A stretch of 64,000 nt of DNA from positions 6,138,726 to 6,202,725 of the forward strand of contig NW_024725489.1 of assembly GCF_018991925.1 (NCBI RefSeq), in the 5' to 3' direction. Origin of the DNA: Homarus americanus. Taxonomy: Eukaryota; Arthropoda; Malacostraca; Decapoda; Nephropidae. Under the pieces are notes generated by a model. That model made no database searches. It saw only the letters and a program-made list of their open reading frames with translations, and was not told where the DNA came from. Positions 23,501 through 38,300 of this stretch are shown here, one piece after another. The position numbers and the translations under genes were made by a program. How positions within the stretch are numbered: position 1 is the stretch's first letter; each line of letters opens with the position of its first letter.

Positions 23501-26500
23501 TGTTCTAAATAGTGCAGAACCAACTGACCCAGGGGCCCTACGGGGTCAGCACTCCCTGGAGCCCTCCCATTTGCCCTAACAGGTGCGGCGCTCGCAGGGG
23601 CATTCCCAGGGGCAACAGCGCACCCAGCGGCCCTTCCAGGGGCAGTGGCTTCCCCAAGGGCCCAACTTAGGGATGCCGGCGCTCCCCGGGGCCCTCTCAG
23701 GGGCAACAGCGGCCACAGGTGTCCCTGGCAGGGGCTGTGGTATCCTCAGGGCCTATTCCAGAGGGTCTGGCGTCCGCAGGGTCCTCCTAGGCGCGGCGGC
23801 GCCCCGTGGGGCCCTCCCAAGGGCAGCAGGGCCCCTGGGGCTCTCCTTTGGTGTGGAGAAGCTCTCCTGGACCCTCTCAAGGGCAGCGACGCCCCAAGGG
23901 GCCCCTGACATGGGCTGTGACGTCTCAAGGGGCCCTATTAGGGCGATGGCGCCCCAGGAGTCTTCCAAGGGTGGACCTCCCAGCCCTGCTGGGGTGGCGG
24001 CGTCTTTAGGGGCCCCTACCACGGGCAGGTTATGGGGGTGGCAATCCCAGGGACCCTGCCAGGGGGCGTGTGGCCCCCCCAGGGGCCATCCACGGGTGGG
24101 GGCGCCCATATCATCCCCACCATTGGCCAGCCACCAGACTCCAGTGGGCAGCCAGGCCTTCCAGGGCGGCCCGCAGGGGCCTTACCAGGGACAGCAGCCC
24201 CCCATGGGCCCTCTCTATGGGCAGCCGTCCTAGAGGCCCTTCAAGGCCAGCCGGTGCGTCAGGGCCACTCCCAAGGGCAGTCGTGACCCCAAGGGCCCTG
24301 CCAGGGGCGGCGACGCTCCCAAGAGCCCTGCCTGGGGCGGCATCGCCTGCAAGGGCACTTTCAGGGAAGTTGGAGCCCCAATAGGCCCTACCAGAGGCTG
24401 TAGCACTCCCAAGGCCTCTTCCAGGGGCTGTGGCGCCCCCAGGTCTCTCTCAGGAGCAGCGGCGCCCTCAAGGGCCCTCCCAAAAGCGGCGGATCCCTTA
24501 GGGGCCCTACCATTAGCTGTGGCACCCCCCAGGACCTCTTAAAGGAACTGTGGAGTCCCCCGTGCCCTCTCAAGGGCGGCGGCGCCCCCTGGGGCCCTCC
24601 CACGGTTGGTGGGGCTCCCAGGGGCCCTCCCAGAGGCGGCGGCGATCCCAGGGGCCCTATTAGAGGTGGCCCCTCGCAAGATCCCTTTTGCTTCCTTGGT
24701 TGTGGTGTCGTACATATTGCGTACGAACAGCAATCCCTTACTTAACTGTGATTGGTGGACTAAAATGTAAATCCACCAAATAACAGCCAATAGGAGAACA
24801 GAGCAGTCAGTCAGCATAACACCCCAACTTATGTTTTCCTGTTCGATATTTATTCTCCTTCACATTGTTCATGAGGAAGATGATACTGGAAATGTTGTGG
24901 GCGGTGTATTTATTTAACGTCATATCTCCCATTGTTCTAAATAGTGCAGAACCAACTGCCCCAGGGGCCCTATGGGGTCAGCACTCCCTGGAGCCCTCCC
25001 ATTTGCCCTAACAGGTGCGGCGCTCGCAGGGGCATTCCCAGGGGCAACAGCGCACCCAGCGGCCCTTCCAGGGGCAGTGGCTTCCCCAAGGGCCCAACTT
25101 AGGGGTGCCGGCGCTCCCCGGGGCCCTCTCAGGGGCAACGGCGGCCACAGGTGTCCCTGTCAGGGGCTGTGGTATGCTCAGGGCCTATTCCAGAGGGTCT
25201 GGCGTCCGCAGGGTCCTCCTAGGCGCGGCGGCGCCCCGTAGGGCCCTCCCAAGGGCAGCAGGGCCCCTGGGGCTCTCCTTTGGGGTGGAGAAGCTCTCCT
25301 GGACCCTCTCAAGGGCAGCGACGCCCCAAGGGGCCCCTGACATGGGCTGTGACGTCTCAAGGGGCCCTATTAGGGCGATGGCGCCCCAGGAGTCTTCCAA
25401 GGGGCGTGGACGCTCCCAAGGGACCTCCCAGATGCTGAGGCGGTACTAGGAGCCCTCACAAGGGTGGCGGCGCCTTTAGGAGCCCTACCACAGGAGGCGG
25501 GTTCTCCTTAGGGGTGGCGGCGATCCCAGGGTCCCTGCCAGGGGCAGTGGCGCCCCCAATGTCCCACCATTGGCCGGCGAACCTGCAAGGACCCTCCCAG
25601 GGGTGGTGGTGGCCCCACGAGCCTTCCAGGGGCGACGGCGCACCCGGGGGCCTTACCAGGGACGGCAGCACCCCCATGGGCCCTCTCTATGGGTGGCAAC
25701 GTCCCTAGAGGCCCTTTTCAAGGCCGGCGGTGCCTCCAAAGACCCTCCCAAGGGCAGTCGTGACCCCAAGGGCCCTGCCAGGGGCGGCGACGCTCCCAGG
25801 AGCCCTGCCTGGGGCGGCATCGCCTGCAAGGGCACTTTCAGGGAAGGTGGAGCTCCAATAGGCCCTGCCAGAGGCTGTAGCACTCCCAAGGCCTCTTCCA
25901 GGGGCTGTGGCTCCCCCAGGTCTCTCTCAGGAGCAGCGGCGCCCTCAAGGGCCCTCCCAAAAGCGGCGGATCCCTTAGGGGCCCTTTTATTAGCTGTGGC
26001 ACCCCCCAGGACCTCTTCCAGGAACTGTGGAGTCCCCCGTGCCCTCCCAAGGGCGGCGGCGCCCCCTGGGGCCCTCCCACGGTTGGTGGGGCTCCCAGGG
26101 GCCCTCCCAGAGGCGGCGGCGATCCCAGGGGCCCTATTAGAGGCGGCCCCTCGCAGGATCCCTTTTGCTTCCTTGGTTGTGGTGTCGTACATATTGCGTA
26201 CGAACAGCAATCCCTTACTTAACTGTGATTGGTGGACTAAAATGTAAATCCACCAAATAACAGCCAATAGGAGAACAGAGCAGTCAGTCAGCATAACACC
26301 CCAACTTATGTTTTCCTGTTCGATATTTATTCTCCTTCACATTGTTCATGAGGAAGATGACACTGGAAATGTTGTGGGCGGTGTATTTATTTAACGTCAT
26401 ATCTCCCATTGTTCTAAATAGTGCAGAACCAACTGCCCCAGGGGCCATACAGGGTCAGCACTCCCTGGAGCCCTCCCATTTGCCCTAACAGGTGCGGCGC

Positions 26501-29500
26501 TCGCAGGGGCATTCCCAGGGGCAACAGCGCACCCAGCGGCCCTTCCAGGGGCAGTGGCTTCCCCAAGGGCCCAACTTAGGGGTGCCGGCGCTCCCCGGGG
26601 CCCTCTCAGGGGCAACGGCGGCCACAGGTGTCCCTGTCAGGAGCTGTGGTATCCTCAGGGCCTATTCCAGAGGGTCTGGCGTCCGCAGGGTCCTCCTAGG
26701 CGCGGGGGCGCCCCGTGGGGCCCTCCCAAGGGCAGCAGGGCCCCTGGGGCTCTCCTTTGGGGTGGAGAAGCTCTCCTGGACCCTCTCAAGGGCAGCGACG
26801 CCCCAAGGGGCCCCTGACATGGGCTGTGACGTCTCAAGGGGCCCTATTAGGGCGATGGCGCCCCAGGAGTCTTCCAAGGGGCGTGGACGCTCCCAAGGTA
26901 CCTCCCAGATGCTTAGGCGGTACGAGGAGCCCTCACAAGGGTGGCGGCGTCTTTAGGGGCCCTACCACGGGAGGCGGGTCCTCCTTAGGGGTGGCGGCAA
27001 TCCCAGTGACCCTGCCAGGGGCAGTGGCCCCCCCCAGGGGCCATCCCACGGGTGGGGGCGCCCCCAAAGTCCCACCATTGGCCGGCGAACCTGCAAGGAC
27101 CCTCCCAGGGGTGGTGATGGCCCCACGAGCCTTCCAGGGGCGACGGCGCACCCGGGGGCCTTACCAGGGACGGCAGCACCCCCATGGGCCCTCTCTATGG
27201 GTGGCAACGTCCCTAGAGGCCCTTTTCAAGGCCGGCGGTGCCTCCAAAGACCCTCCCAAGGGCAGTCGTGACGCCAAGGGCCCTGCCAGGGGCGGCGAAG
27301 GCTCCCAGGAGCCCTGCCTGGGGCGGCATCGCCTGCAAGGGCACTTTCAGGGAAGGTGGAGCCCCAATAGGCCCTGCCAGAGGCTGTAGCACTCCCAAGG
27401 CCCTTCCAGGGGCTGCAAGCCCCAGGTCTCTCTCTCAGGAGCAGAGCGGTGCCCTCAAGGCCCTCCCTCCCAAAAGCGGTGATCCCTTAGTCTTACCATT
27501 AGCTGTGGCACCCCAGGACCTCGTGGAGTCCTCCATGGCGGCGCCTCAAATTCTCCCACGGTTAGTGGGCCCCAGGCCCTCCTGAGGCGGTACATCCCAG
27601 GGCCCCACAGAGGCGGTATTCCCGTGAGGATCCTTTTGCTTCCTTGGTTGTGGTGTCGCACATATTGCGTCCGAACAGCAATCCCTTACTTAACTGTGAT
27701 TGGTGGACTAAAATGTAAATCCACCAAATAACAGCCAATAGGAGAACAGAGCAGTCAGTCAGCATAACACCCCAACTTATGTTTTCCTGTTCGATATTTA
27801 TTCTCCTTCACATTGTTCATGAGGAAGATGATACTGGAAATGTTGTGGGCGGTGTATTTATTTAACGTCATATCTCCCATTGTTCTAAATAGTGCAGAAC
27901 CAACTGCCCCAGGGGCCCTACGGGGTCAGCACTCCCTGGAGCCCTCCCATTTGCCCTAACAGGTGCGGCGCTCGCAGGGGCATTCCCAGGGGCAACAGCG
28001 CACCCAGCGGCCCTTCCAGGGGCAGTGGCTTCCCCAAGGGCCCAACTTAGGGGTGCCGGCGCTCCCCGGGGCCCTCTCAGGGGCAACGGCGGCCACAGGT
28101 GTCCCTGTCAGGAGCTGTGGTATCCTCAGGGCCTATTCCAGAGGGTCTGGCGTCCGCAGGGTCCTCCTAGGCGCGGGGGCGCCCCGTGGGGCCCTCCCAA
28201 GGGCAGCAGGGCCCCTGGGGCTCTCCTTTGGGGTGGAGAAGCTCTCCTGGACCCTCTCAAGGGCAGCGACGCCCCAAGGGGCCCCTGACATGGGCTGTGA
28301 CGTCTCAAGGGCCCCTATTAGGGCGATGGCGCCCCAGGAGTCTTCCAAGGGGCGTGGACGCTCCCAAGGGACCTCCCAGATGCTGAGGCGGTACAAGGAG
28401 CCCTCACAAGGGTGGCGGCGTCTTTAGGAGCCCTACCACGGGAGGCGGGTACTCCTTAGGGGTGGCGGCAATCCCAGGGACCCTGCCAGGGGCAGTGGCC
28501 CCCCCCAGGGGCCATCCCACGGGTGGGGGCGCCCCCAAAGTCCCACCATTGGCCGGCGAACCTGCAAGGACCCTCCCAGGGGTGGTGGTGGCCCCACGAG
28601 CCTTCCAGGGGCGACGGCGCACCCGGGGCCTTACCAGGGACGGCAGCACCCCCATGGGCCCTCTCTATGGGTGGCAACGTCCCTAGAGGCCCTTTTCAAG
28701 GCCGGCGGTGCCTCCAAAGACCCTCCCAAGGGCAGTCGTGACCCCAAGGGCCCAGCCAGGGGCGGCGACGCTCCCAAGAGCCCTGCCTGGGGCGGCATCG
28801 CCTGCAAGGGCACTTTCAGGGAAGGTGGAGCCCCAATAGGCCCTGCCAGAGGCTGTAGCACTCTCAAGGCGCCCCCAGGTCTCTCTCAGGAGCAGCGGCG
28901 CCCTCAAGGGCCCTCCCAAAAGCGGCGGATCCCTTAGGGGCCTTACCATTAGCTGTGGCACACCCAGGACCTCTTCCAGGAACTGTGGAGTCCCCCGTGC
29001 CCTCCCAAGGACGGCGGCGCCCCCTGGGGCCCTCCCACGGTTGGTGGGGCTCCCAGGGGCCCTCCCAGAGGCGGCGGCGATCCCAGGGGCCCTATTAGAG
29101 GCGGCCCCTCGCAGGATCCCTTTTGCTTCCTTGGTTGTGGTGTCGTACATATTGCGTACGAACAGCAATCCCTTACTTAACTGTGATTGGTGGACTAAAA
29201 TGTAAATCCACCAAATAACAGCCAATAGGAGAACAGAGCAGTCAGTCAGCACAACACCCCCAACTTATGTTTTCCTGTTCGATATTTATTCTCCTTCACA
29301 TTGTTCATGAGGAAAATGATACTGGAAATGTTGTGGGCGGTGTATTTATTTAACGTCATATCTCCCATTGTTCTAAATAGTGCAGAACCAACTGCCCCAG
29401 GGGCCCTACGGGGTCAGCGTTCCCTGGAGCCCTCCCATTTGCCCTAACAGGTGCGACGCTCGCAAGGGCATTCCCAGGGGCAACAGAGCACCCAGCGGCC

Positions 29501-32500
29501 CTTCCACGGGCAGTGGCTTCCCAAAGGGCCCAACTTAGGGTTGCCGGCGCTCCCCGGGCCACTCTCAGGGGCAACGGCGCCCCCAGGGGTCCCTGTCAGG
29601 GGCTGTGGTATCCTCAGGGCCTCTTCCAGAGGCTCTGGCGTCCCCAGGGCCCTCCTAGGGGCGGCGGCGCTCCCTGGGACATTCCCAAGAGCAGCGGGTC
29701 GTCTGGGGCTCTCCTTAGAGGTGGATATGCTCTCCTGGACCCTCTCAGGGGCAGCGACGCCCCAAGGGACCCATGACATGGGCTGTGACGTCCCAAGCGG
29801 CCCTATTAAGGGCAATGGCGCCCAGGGGTCCTTCCAGGGGCATGGACGCTCCCAAGGGACCTCCCAGATGCTGAGGTGGTACTAGGAGCCCTCACAAGGG
29901 TGGCGGCGCCTTTAGGAGCCCTACCACAGGAGGCGGGTTCTCCTTAGGGGTGGCGGCGATCCCAGGGACCCTGCCAGGGGCAGTGGCCCCCCCCAGGGGC
30001 CATCCCACGGGTGGGGGCGCCCCCAAAGTCCCACCATTGGCCGGCGAACCTGCAAGGACCCTCCCAGGGGTGGTGGTGGCCCCACGAGCCTTCCAGGGGC
30101 GACGGCGCACCCGGGGGCCTTACCAGGGGCGGCAGCACCCCCATGGGCCCTCTCTATGGGTGGCAACGTCCCTAGAGGCCCTTTTCAAGGCCGGCGGTGC
30201 CTCCAAAGACCCTCCCAAGGGCAGTCGTGACCCCAAGGGCCCTGCCAGGGGCGGCGACGCTCCCAAGAGCCCTGCCTGGGGCGGCATCGCCTGCAAGGGC
30301 ACTTTCAGGGAAGGTGGAGCCCCAATAGGCCCTGCCAGAGGCTGTAGCACTCCCAAGGCCTCTTCCAGGGGCTGTGGCGCCCCCAGGTCTCTCTCAGGAG
30401 CAGCGGCGCCCTCAAGGGCCCTCCCAAAAGCGGCGGATCCCTTAGGGGCCCTACCATTAGCTGTGGCACCCCCAGGACCTCTTCCAGGAACTGTGGAGTC
30501 CCCCGTGCCCTCCCAAGGGCGGCGGCGCCCCCTGGGGCCCTCCCACGGTTGGTGGGGCTCCCAGGGGCCCTCCCAGAGGCGGTGGCGATCCCAGGGGCCC
30601 TATTAGAGGCGGCCCCTCACAGGATCCCTTTTGCTTCCTTAGTTGTGGTGTCGTACATATTGCGTCCGAACAGCAATCCCTTACTTAACTGTGATTGGTG
30701 GACTAAAATGTAAATCCACCAAATAACAGCCAATAGGAGAACAGAGCAGTCAGTCAGCATCACACCCCAACTTATGTTTTCCTGTTCGATATTTATTCTC
30801 CTTCACATTGTTCATGAGGAAGATGATACTGGAAATGTTGTGGGCGGTGTATTTATTTAACGTCATATCTCCCATTGTTCTAAATAGTGCAGAACCAACT
30901 GCCCCAGGGGCCCTACGGGGTCAGCACTCCCTGGAGCCCTCCCATTTGCCCTAACAGGTGCGGCGCTCGCAGGGGCATTCCCAGGGGCAACAGCGCACCC
31001 ACCGGCCCTTCCAGGGGCAGTGGCTTCCCCAAGGGCCCAACTTAGGGGTGCCGGCACTCCCCGGGGCCCTCTCAGGGGCAACGGCGGCCACAGGTGTCCC
31101 TGTCAGGGGCTGTGGTATACTCAGGGCCTATTCCAGAGGGTCTGGCGTCTGCAGGGTCCTCCTAGGGGCGGCGGCGCCCCGTAGGGCCCTCCCAAGGGCA
31201 GCAGGGCCCCTGGGGTTCTCCTTTGGGGTGGAGAAGCTCTCCTGGACCCTCTCAAGGGCAGCGACGCCCCAAGGGGCCCCTGACATGGGCTGTGACGTCT
31301 CAAGGGGCCCTATTAGGGTGATGGCGCCCCAGGAGTCTTCCAAGGGGCGTGGACGCTCCCAAGGGACCTCCCAGATGCTGAGGCGGTACTAGGAGCCCTC
31401 ACAAGGGTGGCGGCGTCTTTAGGGGCCCTACCACGGGAGGCGGGTCCTCCTTAGGGGTGGCGGCAATCCCAGGGACCCTGCCAGGGGCAGTGGCCCCCCC
31501 CAGGGGCCATCCCACGGGTGGGGGCGCCCCCAAAGTCCCACCATTGGCCGGCGAACCTGCAAGGACCCTCCCAGGGGTGGTGGTGGCCCCACGAGCCTTC
31601 CAGGGGCGACGGCGCACCCGGGGGCCTTACCAGGAACGGCAGCACCCCCATGGGCCCTCTCTATGGGTGGCAACGTCCCTAGAGGCCCTTTTTAAGGCCG
31701 GCGGTGCCTCCAAAGACCCTCCCAAGGGCAGTCGTGACCCCAAGGTCCCTGCCAGGGGCGGCGACGCTCCCAGGAGCCCTGCCTGGGGCGGCATCGCCTG
31801 CAAGGGCACTTTCAGGGAAGGTGGAGCCCCAATAGGCCCTGCCAGAGGCTGTAGCACTCCCAAGGCCTCTTCCAGGGGCTGTGGCGCCCCAGGTCTCTCT
31901 CAGGAACGCTTGGCGCCCTCAAGGGCCCTCCAAAAGCGGCGTTCAGCAGGGGCCTACCGTGCTGTGGCACCCCCAAGGACTCTTCAGGAACTGCAGGTCC
32001 CGTGCCCTCCCAAGGCGGCAGCGCCTGGGAGCCCTCGGGGGTTGGGGATCCTGAGGGCGGCCCCTCACAGGATCCCACTTTGCTTCCTTAGTTGTGGTGT
32101 CGTACATATTGCGTCGAACAGCAATCCCTTACTTAACTGTGATTGAGGTGGCTAAATGTAAATCCACCAAATAACAGCCAATAGGAGAACAAGAGCAGTC
32201 AGTCAGCATCACACCCCAACTTATGTTTTCCTGTTCGATATTTATTCTCCTTCACATTGTTCATGAGGAAGATGATACTGGAAATGTTGTGGGCGGTGTA
32301 TTTATTTAACGTCATATCTCCCATTGTTCTAAATAGTGCAGAACCAACTGCCCCAGGGGCCCTACGGGGTCAGCACTCCCTGGAGCCCTCCCATTTGCCC
32401 TAACAGGTGCGGCGCTCGCAGGGGCATTCCCAGGGGCAACAGCGCACCCAGCGGCCCTTCCAGGGGCAGTGGCTTCCCCAAGGGCCCAACTTAGGGGTGC

Positions 32501-33819
32501 CGGCGCTCCCCGGGGCCCTCTCAGGGGCAACGGCGGCCACAGGTGTCCCTGGCAGGGGCTGTGGTATCCTCAGGGCCTATTCCAGAGGGTCTGGCGTCCG
32601 CAGGGTCCTCCTAGGCGCGGCGGCGCCCCGTGGGGCCCTCCCAAGGGCAGCAGGGCCCCTGGGGCTTTCCTTTGGGGTGGAGAAGCTCTCCTGGACCCTC
32701 TTAAGGGCAGCGACGCCCCAAGGGGCCCCTGACATGGGCTGTGACGTCTCAAGGGGCCCTATTAGGGCGATGGCGCCCCAGGACTCTTCCAAGGGGCGTG
32801 GACGCTCCCAAGGGACCTCCCAGATGCTGAGGCGGTATTAGGAGCCCTCACAAGGGTGGCGGCGTCTTTAGGAGCCCTACCACGGGAGGCGGGTCCTCCT
32901 TAGGGGTGGCGGCAATCCCAGGGACCCTGCCAGGGGCAGTGGCCCCCCCCCAGGGGCCATCCCACGGGTGGGGGCGCCCCCAAAGTCCCACCATTGGCCG
33001 GCGAACCTGCAAGGACCCTCCCAGGGGTGGTGGTGGCCCCACGAGCCTTCCAGGGGCGACGGCGCACCCGGGCGCCTTACCAGGGACGGCAGCACCCCCA
33101 TGGGCCCTCTCTATGGGTGGCAACGTCCCTAGAGGCCCTTTTCAAGGCCGGCGGTGCCACCAAAGACCCTCCCAAGGGCAGTCGTGACCCCAAGGGCCCT
33201 GCCAGGGGCGGCGACGTTCCCAGGAGCCCTGCCTGGGGCGGCATCGCCTGCAAGGGCACTTTCAGGGAAGGAGGAGCCCCAATAGGCCCTGCCAGAGGCT
33301 GTAGCACTCCCAAGGCCTCTTCCAGGGGCTGTGGCGCCCCCAGGTCTCTCTCAGGAGCAGCGGCGCCCTCAAGGGCCCTCCCAAAAGCGGCGGATCCCTT
33401 AGGGGCCCTACCATTAGCTGTGGCACCCCCAGGACCTCTTCCAGGAACTGTGGAGTCCCCCGTGCCCTCCCAAGGACGGCGGCGCCCCCTGGGGCCCTCC
33501 CACGGTTGGTGGGGCTCCCAGGGGCCCTCCCAGAGGCGGCGGCGATCCCAGGGGCCCTATTAGAGGCGGCCCCTCGCAGGATCCCTTTTGCTTCCTTGGT
33601 TGTGGTGTCGTACATATTGCGTACGAACAGCAATCCCTTACTTAACTGTGATTGGTGGACTAAAATGTAAATCCACCAAATAACAGCCAATAGGAAAACA
33701 GAGCAGTCAGTCAGCACAACACCCCAACTTATGTTTTCCTGTTCGATATTTATTCTCCTTCACATTGTTCATGAGGAAAATGATACTGGAAATGTTGTGG
33801 GCGGTGTATTTATTTAACG

Positions 33820-35330
33820 TCATATCTCCCATTGTTCTAAATAGTGCAGAACCAACTGCCCCAGGGGCCCTACGGGGTCAGCGTTCCCTGGAGCCCTCCC
33901 ATTTGCCCTAACAGGTGCGACGCTCGCAAGGGCATTCCCAGGGGCAACAGAGCACCCAGCGGCCCTTCCACGGGCAGTGGCTTCCCAAAGGGCCCAACTT
34001 AGGGTTGCCGGCGCTCCCCGGGCCACTCTCAGGGGCAACGGCGCCCCCAGGGGTCCCTGTCAGGGGCTGTGGTATCCTCAGGGCCTCTTCCAGAGGCTCT
34101 GGCGTCCCCAGGGCCCTCCTAGGGGCGGCGGCGCTCCCTGGGACATTCCCAAGAGCAGCAGGGCCCCTGGGGCTCTCCTTTGGGGTGGAGAAGCTCTCCT
34201 GGACCCTCTCAAGGGCAGCGACGCCCCAAGGGGCCCCTGACATGGGATGTGACGTCTCAAGGGGCCCTATTAGGGCGATGGCGCCCCAGGAGTCTTCCAA
34301 GGGGCGTGGACGCTCCCGGGCGGTCTCCCAGATGCTGAGGCGGTACTATATTCTACAGCAGGAAGTAAGTGTCTTTAGGAGCCCTACCACAAGAGGCGGG
34401 GTCCTTCCTTAGGGGTGGCGGCAATCCCAGGGACCCCTGCCAGGGGCAGTGGCCCCCAGGGGCCAGCCATCCCACGGGTGGGGGCGCCCCAAAGTCCCAC
34501 ACCATTGGCCTAAGTGAACTGCAAGGACCCTCCCAGGGGTGGTGGTGGTGGCCCCACGAGCCTTGCAGGGGAGACGCACTGGGGGCCTTACCAGGGACGG
34601 CCGCACCCCATGGGCCCCTCTCTCTCTATGGGTGGCAACCCTAGAGGCCCTTAAGGGCCGGTATGTTGCCTCCAAAGACCCTCCCATGGGTGAAGTCGAC
34701 CCCAATGGCGTCCTGCTAGGCGGCGACGTTCTCAGGAGCCCCTGCTCATGGCATCGCTCGCAAAGGGCACTTTCAGGGAAGGTGGAGCCCCAATAGGCCC
34801 TGCCAGAGGCTGTAGCACTCCCAAGGCCTCTTCCAGGGGCTGTGGCGCCCCCAGGTCTCTCTCAGGAGCAGCGGCGCCCTCAAGGGCCCTCCCAAAAGCG
34901 GCGGATCCCTTAGGGGCCCTACCATTAGCTGTGGCACCCCCAGGACCTCTTCCAGGAACTGTGGAGTCCCCCGTGCCCTCCCAAGGACGGCGGCGCCCCC
35001 TGGGGCCCTCCCACGGTTGGTGGGGCTCCCAGGGGCCCTCCCAGAGGCGGCGGCGATCCCAGGGGCCCTATTAGAGGCGGCCCCTCGCAGGATCCCTTTT
35101 GCTTCCTTGGTTGTGGTGTCGTACATATTGCGTACGAACAGCAATCCCTTACTTAACTGTGATTGGTGGACTAAAATGTAAATCCACCAAATAACAGCCA
35201 ATAGGAAAACAGAGCAGTCACTCAGCACAACACCCCAACTTATGTTTTCCTGTTCGATATTTATTCTCCTTCACATTGTTCATGAGGAAAATGATACTGG
35301 AAATGTTGTGGGCGGTGTATTTATTTAACG
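33820..35330. repeat. Recombinant satellite unit
   Basis: The first 330 bp match the variant of units 1, 8, 12, 14 and 17 (acgctcgcaagggc, ggttgccggcgctcc, cattcccaagagcagc). From about 34155 the sequence switches to the other variant (cagggcccctggggctctcctttggggtgg). The middle (34310-34770) carries many small indels. Confidence 0.8.
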
Positions 35331-38300
35331 TCATATCTCCCATTGTTCTAAATAGTGCAGAACCAACTGCCCCAGGGGCCCTACGGGGTCAGCGTTCCCT
35401 GGAGCCCTCCCATTTGCCCTAACAGGTGCGACGCTCGCAAGGGCATTCCCAGGGGCAACAGAGCACCCAGCGGCCCTTCCACGGGCAGTGGCTTCCCAAA
35501 GGGCCCAACTTAGGGTTGCCGGCGCTCCCCGGGCCACTCTCAGGGGCAACGGCGCCCCCAGGGGTCCCTGTCAGGGGCTGTGGTATCCTCAGGGCCTCTT
35601 CCAGAGGCTCTGGCGTCCCCAGGGCCCTCCTAGGGGCGGCGGCGCTCCCTGGGACATTCCCAAGAGCAGCGGGTCGTCTGGGGCTCTCCTTAGAGGTGGA
35701 TATGCTCTCCTGGACCCTCTCAGGGGCAGCGACGCCCCAAGGGACCCATGACATGGGCTGTGACGTCCCAAGCGGCCCTATTAAGGGCAATGGCGCCCAG
35801 GGGTCCTTCCAGGGGCGTGGACGCTCCCAAGGGACCTCCCAGATGCTGAGGTGGTACTAGGAGCCCTCACAAGGGTGGCGGCGCCTTTAGGAGCCCTACC
35901 ACAGGAGGCGGGTTCTCCTTAGGGGTGGCGGCGATCCCAGGGACCCTGCCAGGGGCAGTGGCGCCCCCAATGTCCCACCATTGGCCGGCGAACCTGCAAG
36001 GACCCTCCCAGGGGTGGTGGTGGCCCCACGAGCCTTCCAGGGGCGACGGCGCACCCGGGGGCCTTACCAGGGACGGCAGCACCCCCATGGGCCCTCTCTA
36101 TGGGTGGCAACGTCCCTAGAGGCCCTTTTCAAGGCCGGCGGTGCCTCCAAAGACCCTCCCAAGGGCAGTCGTGACCCCAAGGGCCCTGCCAGGGGCGGCG
36201 ACGCTCCCAGGAGCCCTGCCTGGGGCGGCATCGCCTGCAAGGGCACTTTCAGGGAAGGTGGAGCTCCAATAGGCCCTGCCAGAGGCTGTAGCACTCCCAA
36301 GGCCTCTTCCAGGGGCTGTGGCGCCCCCAGGTCTCTCTCAGGAGCAGCGGCGCCCTCAAGGGCCCTCCCAAAAGCGGCGGATCCCTTAGGGGCCCTACCA
36401 TTAGCTGTGGCACCCCCAGGACCTCTTCCAGGAACTGTGGAGTCCCCCGTGCCCTCCCAAGGGCGGCGGCGCCCCCTGGGGCCCTCCCACGGTTGGTGGG
36501 GCTCCCAGGGGCCCTCCCAGAGGCGGCGGCGATCCCAGGGGCCCTATTAGAGGCGGCCCCTCGCAGGATCCCTTTTGCTTCCTTGGTTGTGGTGTCGTAC
36601 ATATTGCGTACGAACAGCAATCCCTTACTTAACTGTGATTGGTGGACTAAAATGTAAATCCACCAAATAACAGCCAATAGGAGAACAGAGCAGTCAGTCA
36701 GCATAACACCCCAACTTATGTTTTCCTGTTCGATATTTATTCTCCTTCACATTGTTCATGAGGAAGATGATACTGGAAATGTTGTGGGCGGTGTATTTAT
36801 TTAACGTCATATCTCCCATTGTTCTAAATAGTGCAGAACCAACTGCCCCAGGGGCCCTACGGGGTCAGCACTCCCTGGAGCCCTCCCATTTGCCCTAACA
36901 GGTGCGGCGCTCGCAGGGGCATTCCCAGGGGCAACAGCGCACCCAGCGGCCCTTCCAGGGGCAGTGGCTTCCCCAAGGGCCCAACTTAGGGGTGCCGGCG
37001 CTCCCCGGGGCCCTCTCAGGGGCAACGGCGGCCACAGGTGTCCCTGTCAGGGCTGTGGTATCCTCAGGGCCTATTCCAGAGGGTCTGGCGTCGCAGGGTC
37101 CTCCTAGGCGCGGCGGCGCCCCGTGGGGCCCTCCCAAGGGCAGCAGGGCCCCTGGGGCTCTCCTTTGGGGTGGAGAAGCTCTCCTGGACCCTCTCAAGGG
37201 CAGCGACGCCCCAAGGGGCCCCTGACATGGGCTGTGACGTCTCAAGGGGCCCTATTAGGGCGATGGCGCCCCAGGAGTCTTCCAAGGGGCGTGGACGCTC
37301 CCAAGGGACCTCCCAGATGCTGAGGCGGTACTAGGAGCCCTCACAAGGGTGGCGGCGTCTTTAGGGGCCCTACCACGGGAGGCGGGTCCTCCTTAGGGGT
37401 GGCGGCAATCCCAGGGACCCTGCCAGGGGCAGTGGCCCCCCCCAGGGGCCATCCCACGGGTGGGGGCGCCCCCAAAGTCCCACCATTGGCCGGCGAACCT
37501 GCAAGGACCCTCCCAGGGGTGGTGGTGGCCCCACGAGCCTTCCAGGGGCGACGGCGCACCCGGGGGCCTTACCAGGGACGGCAGCACCCCCATGGGCCCT
37601 CTCTATGGGTGGCAACGTCCCTAGAGGCCCTTTTCAAGGCCGGCGGTGCCTCCAAAGACCCTCCCAAGGGCAGTCGTGACCCCAAGGGCCCTGCCAGGGG
37701 CGGCGACGCTCCCAGGAGCCCTGCCTGGGGCGGCATCGCCTGCAAGGGCACTTTCAGGGAAGGTGGAGCCCCAATAGGCCCTGCCAGAGGCTGTAGCACT
37801 CCCAAGGCCTCTTCCAGGGGCTGTGGCGCCCCAGGTCTCTCTCAGGAGCAGCGGCGCCCTCAAGGGCCCTCCCAAAAGCGGCGGATCCCTTAGGGGCCCT
37901 ACCATTAGCTGTGGCACCCCCAGGACCTCTTCCAGGAACTGTGGAGTCCCCCGTGCCCTCCCAAGGGCGGCGGCGCCCCCTGGGGCCCTCCCACGGTTGG
38001 TGGGGCTCCCAGGGGCCCTCCCAGAGGCGGCGGCGATCCCAGGGGCCCTATTAGAGGCGGCCCCTCGCAGGATCCCTTTTGCTTCCTTGGTTGTGGTGTC
38101 GTACATATTGCGTACGAACAGCAATCCCTTACTTAACTGTGATTGGTGGACTAAAATGTAAATCCACCAAATAACAGCCAATAGGAGAACAGAGCAGTCA
38201 GTCAGCATAACACCCCAACTTATGTTTTCCTGTTCGATATTTATTCTCCTTCACATTGTTCATGAGGAAGATGATACTGGAAATGTTGTGGGCGGTGTAT

